64,000 bases of DNA from Thermohalobaculum sediminis (GTDB taxonomy: Bacteria > Pseudomonadota > Alphaproteobacteria > Rhodobacterales > Rhodobacteraceae), in the NCBI RefSeq assembly GCF_023487995.1, contig NZ_JAMFKN010000004.1, positions 1-64,000 on the forward strand, in the 5' to 3' direction. Below are positions 25,373 to 34,868 of this stretch, one piece after another (positions within the stretch are counted from its first letter, which is position 1; each line of letters opens with the position of its first letter). Made by a program: the position numbers and the translations under genes. Below the pieces are notes generated by a model that saw only the letters and a program-made list of their open reading frames with translations, was not told the DNA's origin and did not search any database.

Positions 25373-26359
25373 TCAGGCGGCGCGGTGGCGCTGGACGCCC
25401 CGGAATTCGACGAACTTCGACGACCATTCCCACAACTTGTCGCCATAGACGAAGGGCTCGGCGCCCCCGAGGGGCACGATGCGGGCATCGACCGCGGGCT
25501 CGAAGAAGAAGGGAATCGAGCAACGCTCCTTCAGGCCGCCCAGCACGCGGTGCTCGGTCGCCTTCACGTGGCCGCCCGACCAGTCGGACAGCATCCGCCC
25601 GAAATTGACCGCGAGCCCGCCTGGAATGGGCGGCACGTCGAGCCAGCCGCCATCGGGGCCGCGCGCCTGCAGCCCGCCGGTCGGGTCCTGCCAGAGCAGC
25701 GTGACGAAGCCGCTATCGCAATGGGGGGCGCCGACGACCATGCGGGTCTCGCCCTCGACCCGCACGGTGGCGAGGTCGGCGGGCAGAGTGTCGGGCGTGC
25801 GCTCGGGGTAGCGGATGAGCCTCAGCGTCGAGATGCCGCGATCGAACAAGGGCTCGAGCGCGCCCGCAGGGGCGCCGAGCCCTTCCGTGAGCGCCCGGCA
25901 GAGCGCGCTGCCGAGACGTTCCATCGCTCCGTAATACGCGATCGCATCGGCGCGCCAGCCGGGGAGCGCGGCTTCCGGCGGCAGCGGCGTGGGCTCGGTC
26001 AGCGGGTCGGCGCCGTCGCCCGCGCGGGCCGGGTCGATCAGGTCAGGGCCGATGTCGATCCCCTCCTTGCAGGTGGTCTCGCCCTTCTGCACCGGGAAGA
26101 GGCCGCGATAGACGTTGCGGTTGCCGGGCACGAATTTCTGGCGCGCGAGGGCGAGCTTGGCGTCGTCCGGCAGCGTGAAGAAGCGCAACAGGCGCGCATG
26201 CATGTCGGCGGGCAGGCAGAGCGCATCGCCAACGTCCCCGAGCGTCATGAAACCCGAGCGGGTCGCGGCCCCGGTGATGGCGGCCACGGTCTCGCGCCAT
26301 TCGGCGTCCGAGGCGGGGGCGATCAGCGGGCGGGCAGGGATGCGGGGGATCTCGGTCAT
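25373..26359 (-). CDS. Isopenicillin-N-synthase-like Fe(II)/2-oxoglutarate oxygenase
   Basis: The 328-residue protein has a DIOX_N-type N-terminal half and the double-stranded beta-helix with iron ligands His and Asp in HCDSGFVTLLWQD. The second His lies in KATEHRVLGG, and the Arg-x-Ser motif is RCSIPFFFEP. It should hydroxylate or oxidise a small substrate with O2 and iron. It is the last gene of the purine-degradation cluster, 91 bases after guaD, so a purine-linked substrate is possible but not shown. It could equally be independently transcribed. Confidence 0.8.
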   Translation of the reverse strand: MTEIPRIPARPLIAPASDAEWRETVAAITGAATRSGFMTLGDVGDALCLPADMHARLLRFFTLPDDAKLALARQKFVPGNRNVYRGLFPVQKGETTCKEGIDIGPDLIDPARAGDGADPLTEPTPLPPEAALPGWRADAIAYYGAMERLGSALCRALTEGLGAPAGALEPLFDRGISTLRLIRYPERTPDTLPADLATVRVEGETRMVVGAPHCDSGFVTLLWQDPTGGLQARGPDGGWLDVPPIPGGLAVNFGRMLSDWSGGHVKATEHRVLGGLKERCSIPFFFEPAVDARIVPLGGAEPFVYGDKLWEWSSKFVEFRGVQRHRAA

Positions 26360-26450
26360 CGCGGGCCTCCGGGCGGGGATGGCTGAACCGCGATCATGCT
26401 GGGGCAGGCCGGGCGCCCTGGTCGCCCGGGTTTGCGACAGGCGGCGTCGG

Positions 26451-27755
26451 TTATCTGACAGGCGCGCGGGGGTTGACGGGGCGGCCCGCCGACCAGACCT
26501 GCCCCACGGCGCGGTCGTCGGCCAGCACGATGAGCGCGAACATCAGTTCCGACGGGGTCGTCGCTCGTGCTGTGCGGGCAGCAAGGATGGGGGTGGAGGC
26601 AGGGTCGATCAGGATCAGGTCGGCCTCGCGCCCGGCCTCGAGGTTGCCGACATGCGCGCCGAGGCGCAGCGTGCGTGCCGCGCCCTCGGTCGCTAGCCAC
26701 CAGAGGTGGACGGGCGAGAGCGCCACGCCCCGGCGCTGGCCGATCTCGTAGGCCGCCTTCATGGTGTCGAACATCGAGAAGGACGAGCCGCCACCCACGT
26801 CGGTCGCCAGCCCCACCGGGATGCCGAGTTCCTTCAGCCCCGCCACGTCGCATTCGCCCGACCCGAGGAAATGGTTCGAGGTCGGGCAATGCGCGACGCC
26901 CGCCCCGGTCCCGGCCAGCGCCGCGCGCTCGCGCGCCGTCAGGTGGATCGCATGGCCGAACACCGCGCCGGGGCCGGCGAGGCCGAAGCGCTGATAGACG
27001 CCGAGATAGTCGGCGGCCTCGGGGAACAGCCGCGCCACCCAGTCGATTTCCGCGTGGTTCTCGCTCAGATGCGTTTGCATCAGGCAGTCCGGGTGCTCGG
27101 CCCACAGCGCGCCCGCGGCTTCGAGCTGCGCGGGCGTCGAGGTGGGGGCAAAGCGTGGCGTGATGGCGTAGGTCGCGCGGCCCTGCCCGTGCCAGAGGGC
27201 GATCAGCGCCCGCGACTCTTCGTAAGCGGCCTGCGCGGTGTCGCGCAGCGCGTCGGGCGCATTGCGGTCCATCATGGTCCGCCCGCCGACGACGCGCAGG
27301 CCGCGCGCTTGGGCCTCGCTGAAATAGGCGTCCACCGACGCCGGATGGATGGTGCAGTAGCTCGCGGTCGTGGTGATGCCGTGAGCGAGCGTGAGGTCGA
27401 AGAAGGCGCGCGCCACCGTCGCGGCATGGGCGGGGTCGGAGAAGCGCGCTTCCTCGGGGAAAGTATAGGTGTTCAGCCAGTCGAGAAGCTGCGCGCCCCA
27501 GGACGCGATGATCCCGGTCTGCGGGTAGTGCAGGTGGCAATCGACGAAGCCGGGCGCGATCACGTGGCCGCCGGAGGTGGTGACTTCCGCGCCGGGATGG
27601 GTGGCGATCACTTCGGTGGCCTCGCCCACCGCGGCAATCCGCCCGCCTTCGATGGCCACCGCGCCGTCGTCGAGCCAGCCGAGCGCGGCCTCGGCCCCCT
27701 CTGCGAAGGGGTCGGCGCGAAAGCGCAGGACCGGCCCGCGCAGGATGCGGGTCAT
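26451..27755 (-). CDS. guaD: Guanine deaminase
   Basis: The 434-residue amidohydrolase starts MTRILRGPVLRFRADPF. Metal and catalytic motifs are VDCHLHYPQTG (the HxH pair), MQTHLSENHAEIDW, FGHAIHLT and LATDVGGGSSFSMFDT, the last typical of guanine deaminase. It converts guanine to xanthine plus ammonia, feeding XdhAB. Its ATG overlaps the xdhC stop by four bases, so the genes are translated together. The length matches the family. Confidence 0.93.
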   Translation of the reverse strand: MTRILRGPVLRFRADPFAEGAEAALGWLDDGAVAIEGGRIAAVGEATEVIATHPGAEVTTSGGHVIAPGFVDCHLHYPQTGIIASWGAQLLDWLNTYTFPEEARFSDPAHAATVARAFFDLTLAHGITTTASYCTIHPASVDAYFSEAQARGLRVVGGRTMMDRNAPDALRDTAQAAYEESRALIALWHGQGRATYAITPRFAPTSTPAQLEAAGALWAEHPDCLMQTHLSENHAEIDWVARLFPEAADYLGVYQRFGLAGPGAVFGHAIHLTARERAALAGTGAGVAHCPTSNHFLGSGECDVAGLKELGIPVGLATDVGGGSSFSMFDTMKAAYEIGQRRGVALSPVHLWWLATEGAARTLRLGAHVGNLEAGREADLILIDPASTPILAARTARATTPSELMFALIVLADDRAVGQVWSAGRPVNPRAPVR

Positions 27756-28621
27756 GCGCCCCTCGCAAGCCGCAGGGCCGCGGCGCGGTCGCGGAGCAGA
27801 AGGTCGGCGGCCACCGAGGCCGCGATCACGGCGGGGCGCTTGTCCGAGAGACCCGGCAGGCCAATCGGGCAGGCAAGCCGCGCGATGGCGGCGGGTGGCA
27901 GGCCGTGCTCGGCGAGGCGTCGCGCGAAGGTCGCGCGCTTGGTGGTCGAGCCGATGAGGCCCAGATGCCCGAATTCGCCGCGCCTCAGCACCGCCTCGAC
28001 GATTTCCAGATCGACGGCATGGGAGTGGGTGAGCACCAGGTGGAAGGCGTCCGCGTCGGCGGTCGCGGCTTCGGCCTCGGGCAGCGGCGTGAGGCGGGTC
28101 TCGATGCCGGGCGGTACGGGGTCGGGGAACGTGCTGGGGCGGGTCTCGATCCAGACGAGCCGGAACGGCAGGGGGGAAAGCGCCGCGACCAGTGCCTGCC
28201 CGACATGGCCCGCGCCGTAGACCACGACCTGACGCGCGCGCCCGGGAGCCGCGAGTTCCGGGCCGCCCGGCCAGAGCACAAACGGGGTGGGCGCGTCGAG
28301 GCGGCCTGCGTCCGCCGCATCGAGCCGGGCAAGTGCGAGCGAAAGACGCCCGCCGCAGCACTGGTCGAGCGCGGGGCCGAGCGAAAGCGCGATCTCGGCC
28401 CGCGCGCCGGGCGGCTGGCCCAGCATCTCGCGCGCGGCCGCGATGGCGCGGTGCTCGGCGGCCCCGCCGCCGATGGTGCCGAGGGTGCGCGATGGCGTCA
28501 CGAGCATCGCGGCCCCCGCCTCGCGCGGAGTTGATCCGCGGGCGGAGGCGATCAGGACGAGCACGCCCCTGCCGTCCTCGCGGAGCGCAGCGGCGAGGGT
28601 GGCCCGGCCCATGTCAGCCAT
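27752..28621 (-). CDS. xdhC: Xanthine dehydrogenase accessory protein XdhC
   Basis: The 289-residue protein has the two XdhC domains: an N-terminal part with STPREAGAAMLV, GTIGGGAAEHRAI and LDQCCGGRLSLAL, then a Rossmann domain with VVVYGAGHVGQALVAAL. It binds molybdenum cofactor, helps its sulfuration and inserts it into XdhB. The start overlaps the end of xdhB by 8 bases and its stop overlaps guaD. An alternative start lies three codons downstream. Confidence 0.93.
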   Translation of the reverse strand: MADMGRATLAAALREDGRGVLVLIASARGSTPREAGAAMLVTPSRTLGTIGGGAAEHRAIAAAREMLGQPPGARAEIALSLGPALDQCCGGRLSLALARLDAADAGRLDAPTPFVLWPGGPELAAPGRARQVVVYGAGHVGQALVAALSPLPFRLVWIETRPSTFPDPVPPGIETRLTPLPEAEAATADADAFHLVLTHSHAVDLEIVEAVLRRGEFGHLGLIGSTTKRATFARRLAEHGLPPAAIARLACPIGLPGLSDKRPAVIAASVAADLLLRDRAAALRLARGA

Positions 28622-30977
28622 GGCGCACCCGCTCGACGGCGGCGAGGATGCGCTCGGGTGTCGCGGGGGCGTCGAGCGCGGGATAGGCGCGGTAGTCCCC
28701 CGCCGCCGCCACGGCATCCGACAGCGCATGCAGCGCCGAGATCGCAAGCATGAGCGGCGGCTCTCCCACGGCCTTCGAGCGGCGGATGGTCAACTCGCGG
28801 TTCATCCCCTTCTCCCACAGCGCCATGTTCAGAACGCGCGGGCGGTCCGAGCAGGCGGGGATCTTGTAGGTCGATGGCGCGTGGGTGCGCAGGCGGCCCG
28901 AGCCGTCCCACCACAGTTCCTCCGAGGTGAGCCAGCCCACGCCCTGCACATAGCCGCCCTCGATCTGGCCGAGGTCGATCGCGGGGTTCAGCGAGCGGCC
29001 GACATCGTGCAGGATGTCGGCGCGCAGGATTCGGCTCTCGCCCGTCAGGGTGTCGATGGCGGCCTCGGTCACCGCCGCGCCATAGGCGAAGTAGTAGAAC
29101 GGGCGGCCGCGGGCATTGACGCGGTCCCAGTGGATCTTGGGCGTCGCGTAGAAGCCGGTGGCCGACAGCGGCACGCGGGCGAGATAAGCCTCGCGGATCA
29201 ACGTCTCCCACGCCACCACCTCGCCGCCCGCGCGGATCGCGCCAGGGAGGAAGTCGATCGCATGTTCGGCCACGACCCAATGGCGCGCGGCGAAGGAGGC
29301 GAGGCGCGCCTTCAGCTTGCCGCAGGCGTCCTTGACCGCCATGCCGTTCATGTCCGAGCCCGACGAGGCCGCGGTGGCCGAGGTGTTCGGCACCTTGTCC
29401 GTGCGGGTGGCGGTAATCTTCACGCGCTCGAGGTCGAGGCCGAGTTCGGAGGCCGCGACCTGGGCCACCTTGACGAACAGACCCTGGCCCATCTCGGTCC
29501 CGCCATGGTTCAGCATGACCGAGCCGTCCTGGTAGGTGTGCACCAGCGCACCCGCCTGGTTGAGGAAGGTGGTGGTGAAGGAAATCCCGAACTTGACGGG
29601 CGTGAGCGCAATGCCGCGCTTGATGATCGGGCTTGCGGCATTGGCTTCGCGGATTTCGGCGCGGCGACCTTCGTAACCCGCGCGGGCGGCGAGATCGTCC
29701 ACGATCTCGGCGATCACGCAGTCCTCGACCTCCATGTGATAGGGGGTCGTGCTGCGCCCGCGCGGGCGGCCCGGCGGGTCGTAGAAGTTGGCGCGCCGCA
29801 CCTCCAGCGGGTCGCGGCCGAGCGCAAAGGCGATCTCGTCCATCACTCGCTCGATGCCGACCATGCCCTGCGGGCCACCGAAGCCGCGGAAGGCGGTGGC
29901 GGATGCCGTGTTGGTCCTGAGCCGGTGCGAGACGATCTCGACCGCCGGCAGGTGATAGCAGTTGTCGGCGTGGAACATCGCCCGGTCGCAGATGGCGTTG
30001 GAAAGGTCCAGCGACCAGCCGCAGCGCGCCATCTGGGTGAAGCGGATGCCGTGCAGGCCCCCGGTGTCGTCGAAGCCGGCCTCCCAGTCGATGACGAAGT
30101 CGTGCCGCTTGCCGGTCGTCACCATGTCGTCGTCGCGGTCGAGTCGGACCTTCGCCGGGCGCCGCGTGCGGTGGGCGATCAGGGCGGCGGCTGCGGCGGT
30201 CTGGTTGCCTTGCGTCTCCTTGCCGCCGAACCCGCCGCCCATGCGGCGCACCTCGACGGTGATGGCGTGCGCGGGCAGGCCGAGGACGTGGGCGACGACG
30301 AGCTGGCATTCCGAGGGGTGCTGGTTCGAGGTCAGGATGTGCAGGTCGGCATCCTCGCCCGGCGTGGCGAGCGCGACCTGGCCCTCGAGGTAGAAATGCT
30401 CCTGCCCGCCGATCGCAAGGCGGCCAGCGAGGCGGCGCGGCGCTGCGGCGATGGCTGCGTCCGCGTCGCGGCCCTGTGCGTCGGGGCGGGCCATACGGTA
30501 GGGCTCGGCCACGCGCGAGCCTGCGGCCATGGCCTCGTCGACGGTCAGGATCGGCGGCTCCTCGGCATATTTCACGCGGGCGAGGCGGGCGGCGCGGCGG
30601 GCGGCGTGGCGGGTCTCGGCCGCGACCAGGAACAGCGGCTGGCCGTGGAAATTCACCTCGCCGGATTGGGTGGCTTCGGAGGCCGCAAGGAACACCTCGT
30701 CATGGACCACGGGGCCGGTGTCGTTCAGCCCCGGCACGTCGTCGGCGGTCAGCACCGCCACCACGCCGGGGGCCGCGTGGACCGGGGCGAGGTCGAGCGC
30801 GGTGACGCGCCCCCGCGCGATGGTGGCGAGCCCGAAGGCGCCGTGCAGCGTGCCCGGCGCCTCGGCCACGTCGTCGGCGTAGAGTGCGCTGCCCGCGACG
30901 TGCTTTTCCGCCGAGTCATGGCGGCGCGGCGTGTGGACGCCGTCGCGGACCGCGGGGGAGGGGTCGGGGGCGTCCAT
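28614..30977 (-). CDS. xdhB: Xanthine dehydrogenase, molybdopterin-binding subunit
   Basis: The 787-residue protein starts HDSAEKHVAGSALYADD after a short lead. It contains the Moco motifs RMGGGFGGKETQ, AFRGFGGPQGM and GGTEMGQGL, and the catalytic glutamate in SKAVGEPPLML near the end. It hydroxylates hypoxanthine or xanthine at the Mo centre and passes electrons to XdhA. The length is standard for the bacterial large subunit. It overlaps the xdhA stop by one base. Confidence 0.96.
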   Translation of the reverse strand: MDAPDPSPAVRDGVHTPRRHDSAEKHVAGSALYADDVAEAPGTLHGAFGLATIARGRVTALDLAPVHAAPGVVAVLTADDVPGLNDTGPVVHDEVFLAASEATQSGEVNFHGQPLFLVAAETRHAARRAARLARVKYAEEPPILTVDEAMAAGSRVAEPYRMARPDAQGRDADAAIAAAPRRLAGRLAIGGQEHFYLEGQVALATPGEDADLHILTSNQHPSECQLVVAHVLGLPAHAITVEVRRMGGGFGGKETQGNQTAAAAALIAHRTRRPAKVRLDRDDDMVTTGKRHDFVIDWEAGFDDTGGLHGIRFTQMARCGWSLDLSNAICDRAMFHADNCYHLPAVEIVSHRLRTNTASATAFRGFGGPQGMVGIERVMDEIAFALGRDPLEVRRANFYDPPGRPRGRSTTPYHMEVEDCVIAEIVDDLAARAGYEGRRAEIREANAASPIIKRGIALTPVKFGISFTTTFLNQAGALVHTYQDGSVMLNHGGTEMGQGLFVKVAQVAASELGLDLERVKITATRTDKVPNTSATAASSGSDMNGMAVKDACGKLKARLASFAARHWVVAEHAIDFLPGAIRAGGEVVAWETLIREAYLARVPLSATGFYATPKIHWDRVNARGRPFYYFAYGAAVTEAAIDTLTGESRILRADILHDVGRSLNPAIDLGQIEGGYVQGVGWLTSEELWWDGSGRLRTHAPSTYKIPACSDRPRVLNMALWEKGMNRELTIRRSKAVGEPPLMLAISALHALSDAVAAAGDYRAYPALDAPATPERILAAVERVRHG

Positions 30978-32422
30978 CAGACGGGCTCCGGCGCGAGGCG
31001 GGTGGCGAGGTCCGGCCGGGTGCGCTCGAGGAAGTCGCGCATCAGCAGGTTCTGCGCGACCTTCAGGCGATAGGCGGCGCTCGCCCGCATGTCGGTGAGG
31101 GGGGTGAAGTCGCGGGCGAGGGCGGCTATCGCGGCCTCGACCGTCTCGCGAGTGTAGGGCTGGCCCAGCAGCGCGGTCTCGGCGGCGCGCGCGCGTTTCG
31201 GGATGCCCGCCATGCCGCCATAGGCGAGGCGTGCGTGGGTAACGCGGCCGCCTTCGATCCCGATGACGAAGCAGCCGAGCACCGCGGTGATGTCCTGGTC
31301 GAAACGCTTCGAGACCTTGTGGCAGGAAAGCGCGGGGCCGCCAGTCGGCACGCGCACCGCCTCGACGATCTCACCCGGCGCACGGTCCTGTTTGCCGTAG
31401 TCGAGGAAGAAATCTTCCAGCGCGATCTCGCGCTGCCCGTCGCCCCGGCGAAGGATCAGCCGCGCGCCCAGCGCGATCAGCGCGGGCGGCATGTCGCCGA
31501 TGGGCGAGCCGTTGGCGATATTGCCGCCGATCGTGCCCATGGCGCGAACCTGCGCGCCGCCAATGCGCGCGATCAGGCGCCCGAGGTCGGGCCAGAGCGC
31601 GGCGAGGCGGACATGCGCCTCGGCATAGGTCGCGCCCGCGCCGAGGACGAGCGCGCCCGGCTCCTCGCGGATCTCGCGCAGCGCGGCGACGCGCCCGGTC
31701 CAGACGATCGTCGCTGGGTCGAAGTCGCGCTTGGTCACCCACAGGCCGACATCGGTGGCGCCGGACAGGATCGTGGCCTCGGGGTGCCGCGCCGCAAGCG
31801 CGGCAAGCGCGTCGAGCGTGTCGGGCGCGAGGAAGCGGCGGCCCTGGGCCGCGTAATCGAGCGGCCCCGCAGACAGGGCCCCGAGCCGCGCGGGCGCTGC
31901 AGCCGCGTCGGCGTTGTCCCAATCCGGGCGCGGCAGGTCGTGCGCGGCGCGGGCGGCCGCGACGATGGGGCCGTAGCCGGTGCAGCGGCACAGGTTGCCC
32001 GCGAGCAGCGCGTCGGCGCGCTCGGGCGAGGGCGGCCCTTCGGTGTGCCAGGCGCACCACAGGCTCATGACGATGCCGGGCGTGCAGAAGCCGCATTGCG
32101 CGCCGTGCCCCTCGGCCATCGCCAGCTGGACCGGGTGCAGGCGGCCATCGGGGGCGGCGAGGCGCTCGACGGTGACGACCTCGCGGCCGTGAACCATGGG
32201 CAGGAGTTGGATGCAGGCGCAGACCGGCCGGGTTGCGAGGCGCCCGTCCGGGCCGATCTCGCGCAATCCCACGGTGCAGGCGCCGCAGTCGCCCTCGGCG
32301 CAGCCCTCCTTGGTGCCGGTGAGACCCTGCGCGCGCAGCCAGTCGAGCAGCGTGGTCGTGGGTGCGGCGTCGGCCACCGACTGCATCGCGCCGTTGAGGA
32401 TGAAGCGGATGGCGCCCGGCAT
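30977..32422 (-). CDS. xdhA: Xanthine dehydrogenase, FeS/FAD subunit
   Basis: The 481-residue protein has two 2Fe-2S domains: the plant-ferredoxin type with Cys41, Cys46 and Cys49 in GCAEGDCGAC, and the helical type with QCGFCTPGIV and GNLCRCTGYGPIV. A FAD domain follows (TILSGATDVGLWV, MGTIGGNIANGSPIGD). Electrons from the Mo subunit reach FAD and then NAD+. It starts four bases after the uraH stop and overlaps xdhB. Confidence 0.96.
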   Translation of the reverse strand: MPGAIRFILNGAMQSVADAAPTTTLLDWLRAQGLTGTKEGCAEGDCGACTVGLREIGPDGRLATRPVCACIQLLPMVHGREVVTVERLAAPDGRLHPVQLAMAEGHGAQCGFCTPGIVMSLWCAWHTEGPPSPERADALLAGNLCRCTGYGPIVAAARAAHDLPRPDWDNADAAAAPARLGALSAGPLDYAAQGRRFLAPDTLDALAALAARHPEATILSGATDVGLWVTKRDFDPATIVWTGRVAALREIREEPGALVLGAGATYAEAHVRLAALWPDLGRLIARIGGAQVRAMGTIGGNIANGSPIGDMPPALIALGARLILRRGDGQREIALEDFFLDYGKQDRAPGEIVEAVRVPTGGPALSCHKVSKRFDQDITAVLGCFVIGIEGGRVTHARLAYGGMAGIPKRARAAETALLGQPYTRETVEAAIAALARDFTPLTDMRASAAYRLKVAQNLLMRDFLERTRPDLATRLAPEPV

Positions 32423-32426
32423 TGCC

Positions 32427-32759
32427 TCAGCTCCCGCGATAGGTCGAGTAGCCGAAGGGCGCGATCAGCAGGGGCACGTGGTAATGCCCGCCCCCATCCT
32501 CGATGCGGAAGCGGATCGGCACCTCGTCATAGAAGCAGGCGGCGCCGAAATATGCGCCGACCGCGAAGCTCAACTCGTAGAGCCCCGGCGCGAGCGCCCC
32601 GCCCTCCAGCAGCGGCGCATCCGTGCGGCCATCGGCGTTGGTGACCGCCGCGGCCAGCGCCACGCGCCCGTCGGGCCCGATCCGGCAGAGCGTGATCTTC
32701 ACGCCCGCCGCCGGGCGCCCCATCGCGGTGTCGAGCACATGCGTCGTCAGCCGGCCCAT
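32427..32759 (-). CDS. uraH: 5-Hydroxyisourate hydrolase (transthyretin-like)
   Basis: The 110-residue protein starts MGRLTTHVLDTAMGRPA with the family's catalytic His in THVLD. It continues with GRTDAPLL and GGHYHVPLLIAPFGYSTYRGS, the last four residues being the invariant C-terminal signature. It hydrolyses 5-hydroxyisourate to OHCU in urate breakdown. It is the first gene of the purine operon. The uricase and OHCU decarboxylase genes are not in the window. Confidence 0.96.
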   Translation of the reverse strand: MGRLTTHVLDTAMGRPAAGVKITLCRIGPDGRVALAAAVTNADGRTDAPLLEGGALAPGLYELSFAVGAYFGAACFYDEVPIRFRIEDGGGHYHVPLLIAPFGYSTYRGS

Positions 32760-33211
32760 GCCGTTCTCCCCTTGCCCGGATGCCAGTCTAGCAGCCGGGC
32801 GGGGGGCGGGTTTCAAGAAAATTCGACGCGCGTCGCAGCCCCCCCACCGATCACGCCCGCGCGAGTTTGGCGGGTCCCATCACCTGGGCCGGACATGACC
32901 GCGGTGTCGTCCCCCATCCGGCGCGCCGCGCCGACATCTGATCGGGCGCAGACCGGGCCTTAGCATGTTGCAGAACGCCTTTTCGCCGTCGCCCGCGCGG
33001 CGCCGAGGCCACGCCCGGCGTTCCATCCTGTCGACGGGGATATGGTCTTGTGCTCGAAAATGTTCGGGAATCTGCATTCACCAACATTTTATTTTGTGGA
33101 GAAATCCGCCGAGTAAGGTTAGCGTCGCTGGCAGCCGGGCGTCGAGCGGGTTCGCGCGGTGACGCAAGGTCAGGGTGGTATTTCGCACCCGGCCAAGCGG
33201 CGAGGGGGGTG
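32760..33211. promoter_or_regulatory. Divergent intergenic region between the purine operon and the T6SS locus
   Basis: No gene is supported in these 452 bases. The central part (about 33035-33120) is distinctly AT-rich (for example CCAACATTTTATTTTGTGGAG) and probably holds promoters for the T6SS operon. The uraH side should contain the purine operon promoter. I do not see a clear sigma-54 site or a recognisable operator. Confidence 0.4.
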
Positions 33212-34267
33212 ATGATGATCGACGTCGAGGCATTGCTTCGCGAATTCGATTCCGACGCGCCGAGCGGCGAGGATCTGCAATACGATCCCGATTTCGCCGC
33301 GATGGAGCTCGCCGCCCAGCCGGGCGAGGAGCGCCAGATGGGCGACGCGGTCATCGAGGCCGAGGAGCCCGATTATGCCGACGTGATCGAGAAGGCGGTG
33401 GCGGTGCTCGACCGCAGCCGCGACCTGCGCGCAGCCGTGATCCTGGCGAATGCCGCGCTGCGCACCGAGGGGCTGACCGGCTTCGAGGAAGTGCTGCGCT
33501 ATGTGCGTGGCTGCCTCGAAACCTACTGGGACAGCGTGCATCCCCAGCTCGACCCCGAGGACGACGACGACCCCACCATGCGGGTCAACGCCGTGCTGGG
33601 GCTGACCGACCAGGGCGGCGTGCTGCGCGCCCTGCGGCTTGCGCCGCTGGCCATGAGCCGCGGGCTGGGGCGCGTCAGCCTGCGCGACATCCAGGTGGCC
33701 GAGGGCGAGATCTCGCCCCCCTCGGACATGGAGCGCGTGCCCGACACCGCCTATGTCTCGGCGGTCTTCCAGGACACCGACCCCGACACGCTGGCGGCAC
33801 TGGCCGAGGCGGCGGGCAAGATCCTCGAGCACGTCAAGGCGATCGGGGCGATCTTCGACGACCGGGTCGGCGCGATGGGGCCCGACATGACGCCGCTCGA
33901 GAAGATGGCCTTCGACATCCGCAAGCGGATGCAGACTTATGCCGGCGCTGCCGCGGGCGACGGGGCGGACGACGAGGCCGCGATGGGTGACGGCGAGGAC
34001 GCGCCGGCGGCGACCGGGCGCGGCGGGCCCGCCGGGGGCGGCGCGCGTGCCGGCGGGGGCGCGATCAACAGCCCCGAGGACGTCATCGCCATGATCGACC
34101 GGATCAACGACTATTACGCACGCAACGAGCCGTCGAGCCCGGTGCCGCTGCTGCTCAATCGCGCGCGGCGGCTGGTCTCGGCCGACTTCATGACGATCGT
34201 GAAGGACATCGCCTCGGGAGGCCTCGACCAGGTGATGACGATCGGCGGCATAGAGAACGAGTACTGA
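33212..34267 (+). CDS. tssA: T6SS protein TssA (ImpA N-terminal domain)
   Basis: The 351-residue protein starts MMIDVEALLREFDSDAPSGEDLQYDPDF after a GAGGGGGG ribosome site. It has the ImpA domain (PSGEDLQYDPDF, ADVIEKAVAVLDRSRDLRAA, TYWDSVHPQLDPEDDDDP). A Gly/Ala-rich linker at about 250-285 follows, then a short helical C-terminus with EDVIAMIDRINDYYARNEPSSPVP. TssA caps the growing sheath-tube and recruits baseplate parts. It belongs to the shorter TssA type without a large ring-forming domain. It opens the T6SS operon. Confidence 0.92.
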   Translation: MMIDVEALLREFDSDAPSGEDLQYDPDFAAMELAAQPGEERQMGDAVIEAEEPDYADVIEKAVAVLDRSRDLRAAVILANAALRTEGLTGFEEVLRYVRGCLETYWDSVHPQLDPEDDDDPTMRVNAVLGLTDQGGVLRALRLAPLAMSRGLGRVSLRDIQVAEGEISPPSDMERVPDTAYVSAVFQDTDPDTLAALAEAAGKILEHVKAIGAIFDDRVGAMGPDMTPLEKMAFDIRKRMQTYAGAAAGDGADDEAAMGDGEDAPAATGRGGPAGGGARAGGGAINSPEDVIAMIDRINDYYARNEPSSPVPLLLNRARRLVSADFMTIVKDIASGGLDQVMTIGGIENEY

Positions 34268-34352
34268 CGAGCCCCGGCAGGGCCGTGAGGCGTGCCGCGA
34301 CCGCGGGGGCTGCGCCCCGCCGAGCGGTCCCAAGTGGGAGAGGAGCGGAAAG

Positions 34353-34865
34353 ATGGCGTCCAACAGCAGTCAGAAATTCATTGCGCGCAACCGCGCGCCG
34401 CGCGTGCAGATCGAATACGACGTCGAGCTTTATGGCGCCGAAAAGAAGGTGCAGTTGCCCTTCGTCATGGGCGTCATGTCGGACCTGAGCGGCAAGTCGG
34501 AGACGCCGCTGCCGCCGGTGGCCGACCGCAAGTTCCTCGAGATCGACGTCGACAACTTCGACGACCGGCTCAAGTCGATGAAGCCGCGTGCGGCGTTCTC
34601 GGTGCCCAACACGCTGACCGGCGAGGGCAACCTGTCGGTCGACATTACCTTCGAGAGCATGGACGACTTCTCGCCCGCGGCGATCGCGAAGAAGGTCGAG
34701 CCGCTGCGCAAGCTGCTGGAGGCGCGCACGCAGCTGTCGAACCTGATGACCTACATGGACGGCAAGACCGGGGCCGAGAACCTGATCGCCAAGGTCATGC
34801 AGGATCCCACGCTTCTCAAGGCGCTAGCCTCCGCGCCCGCGCCCGAAGACAAGACCGAGGAGTAA
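34353..34865 (+). CDS. tssB: T6SS sheath small subunit TssB
   Basis: The 170-residue protein matches TssB/VipA: SSQKFIARNRAPRVQIEYDV, LPFVMGVMSDLSG, RKFLEIDVDNFDDRLKSMKP and FESMDDFSPAAIAKKVEPL. With TssC it forms the contractile sheath in the cytoplasm. The C-terminal helix is the expected length. TssC follows after 3 bases. Confidence 0.97.
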   Translation: MASNSSQKFIARNRAPRVQIEYDVELYGAEKKVQLPFVMGVMSDLSGKSETPLPPVADRKFLEIDVDNFDDRLKSMKPRAAFSVPNTLTGEGNLSVDITFESMDDFSPAAIAKKVEPLRKLLEARTQLSNLMTYMDGKTGAENLIAKVMQDPTLLKALASAPAPEDKTEE

Positions 34866-34868
34866 GAG

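Noticed and set aside
33050-33211. N-terminal extension of tssA to an upstream ATG
   Set aside because: The added residues show no ImpA character, the region is AT-rich like a promoter, and a good ribosome site lies directly before the ATG at 33212.
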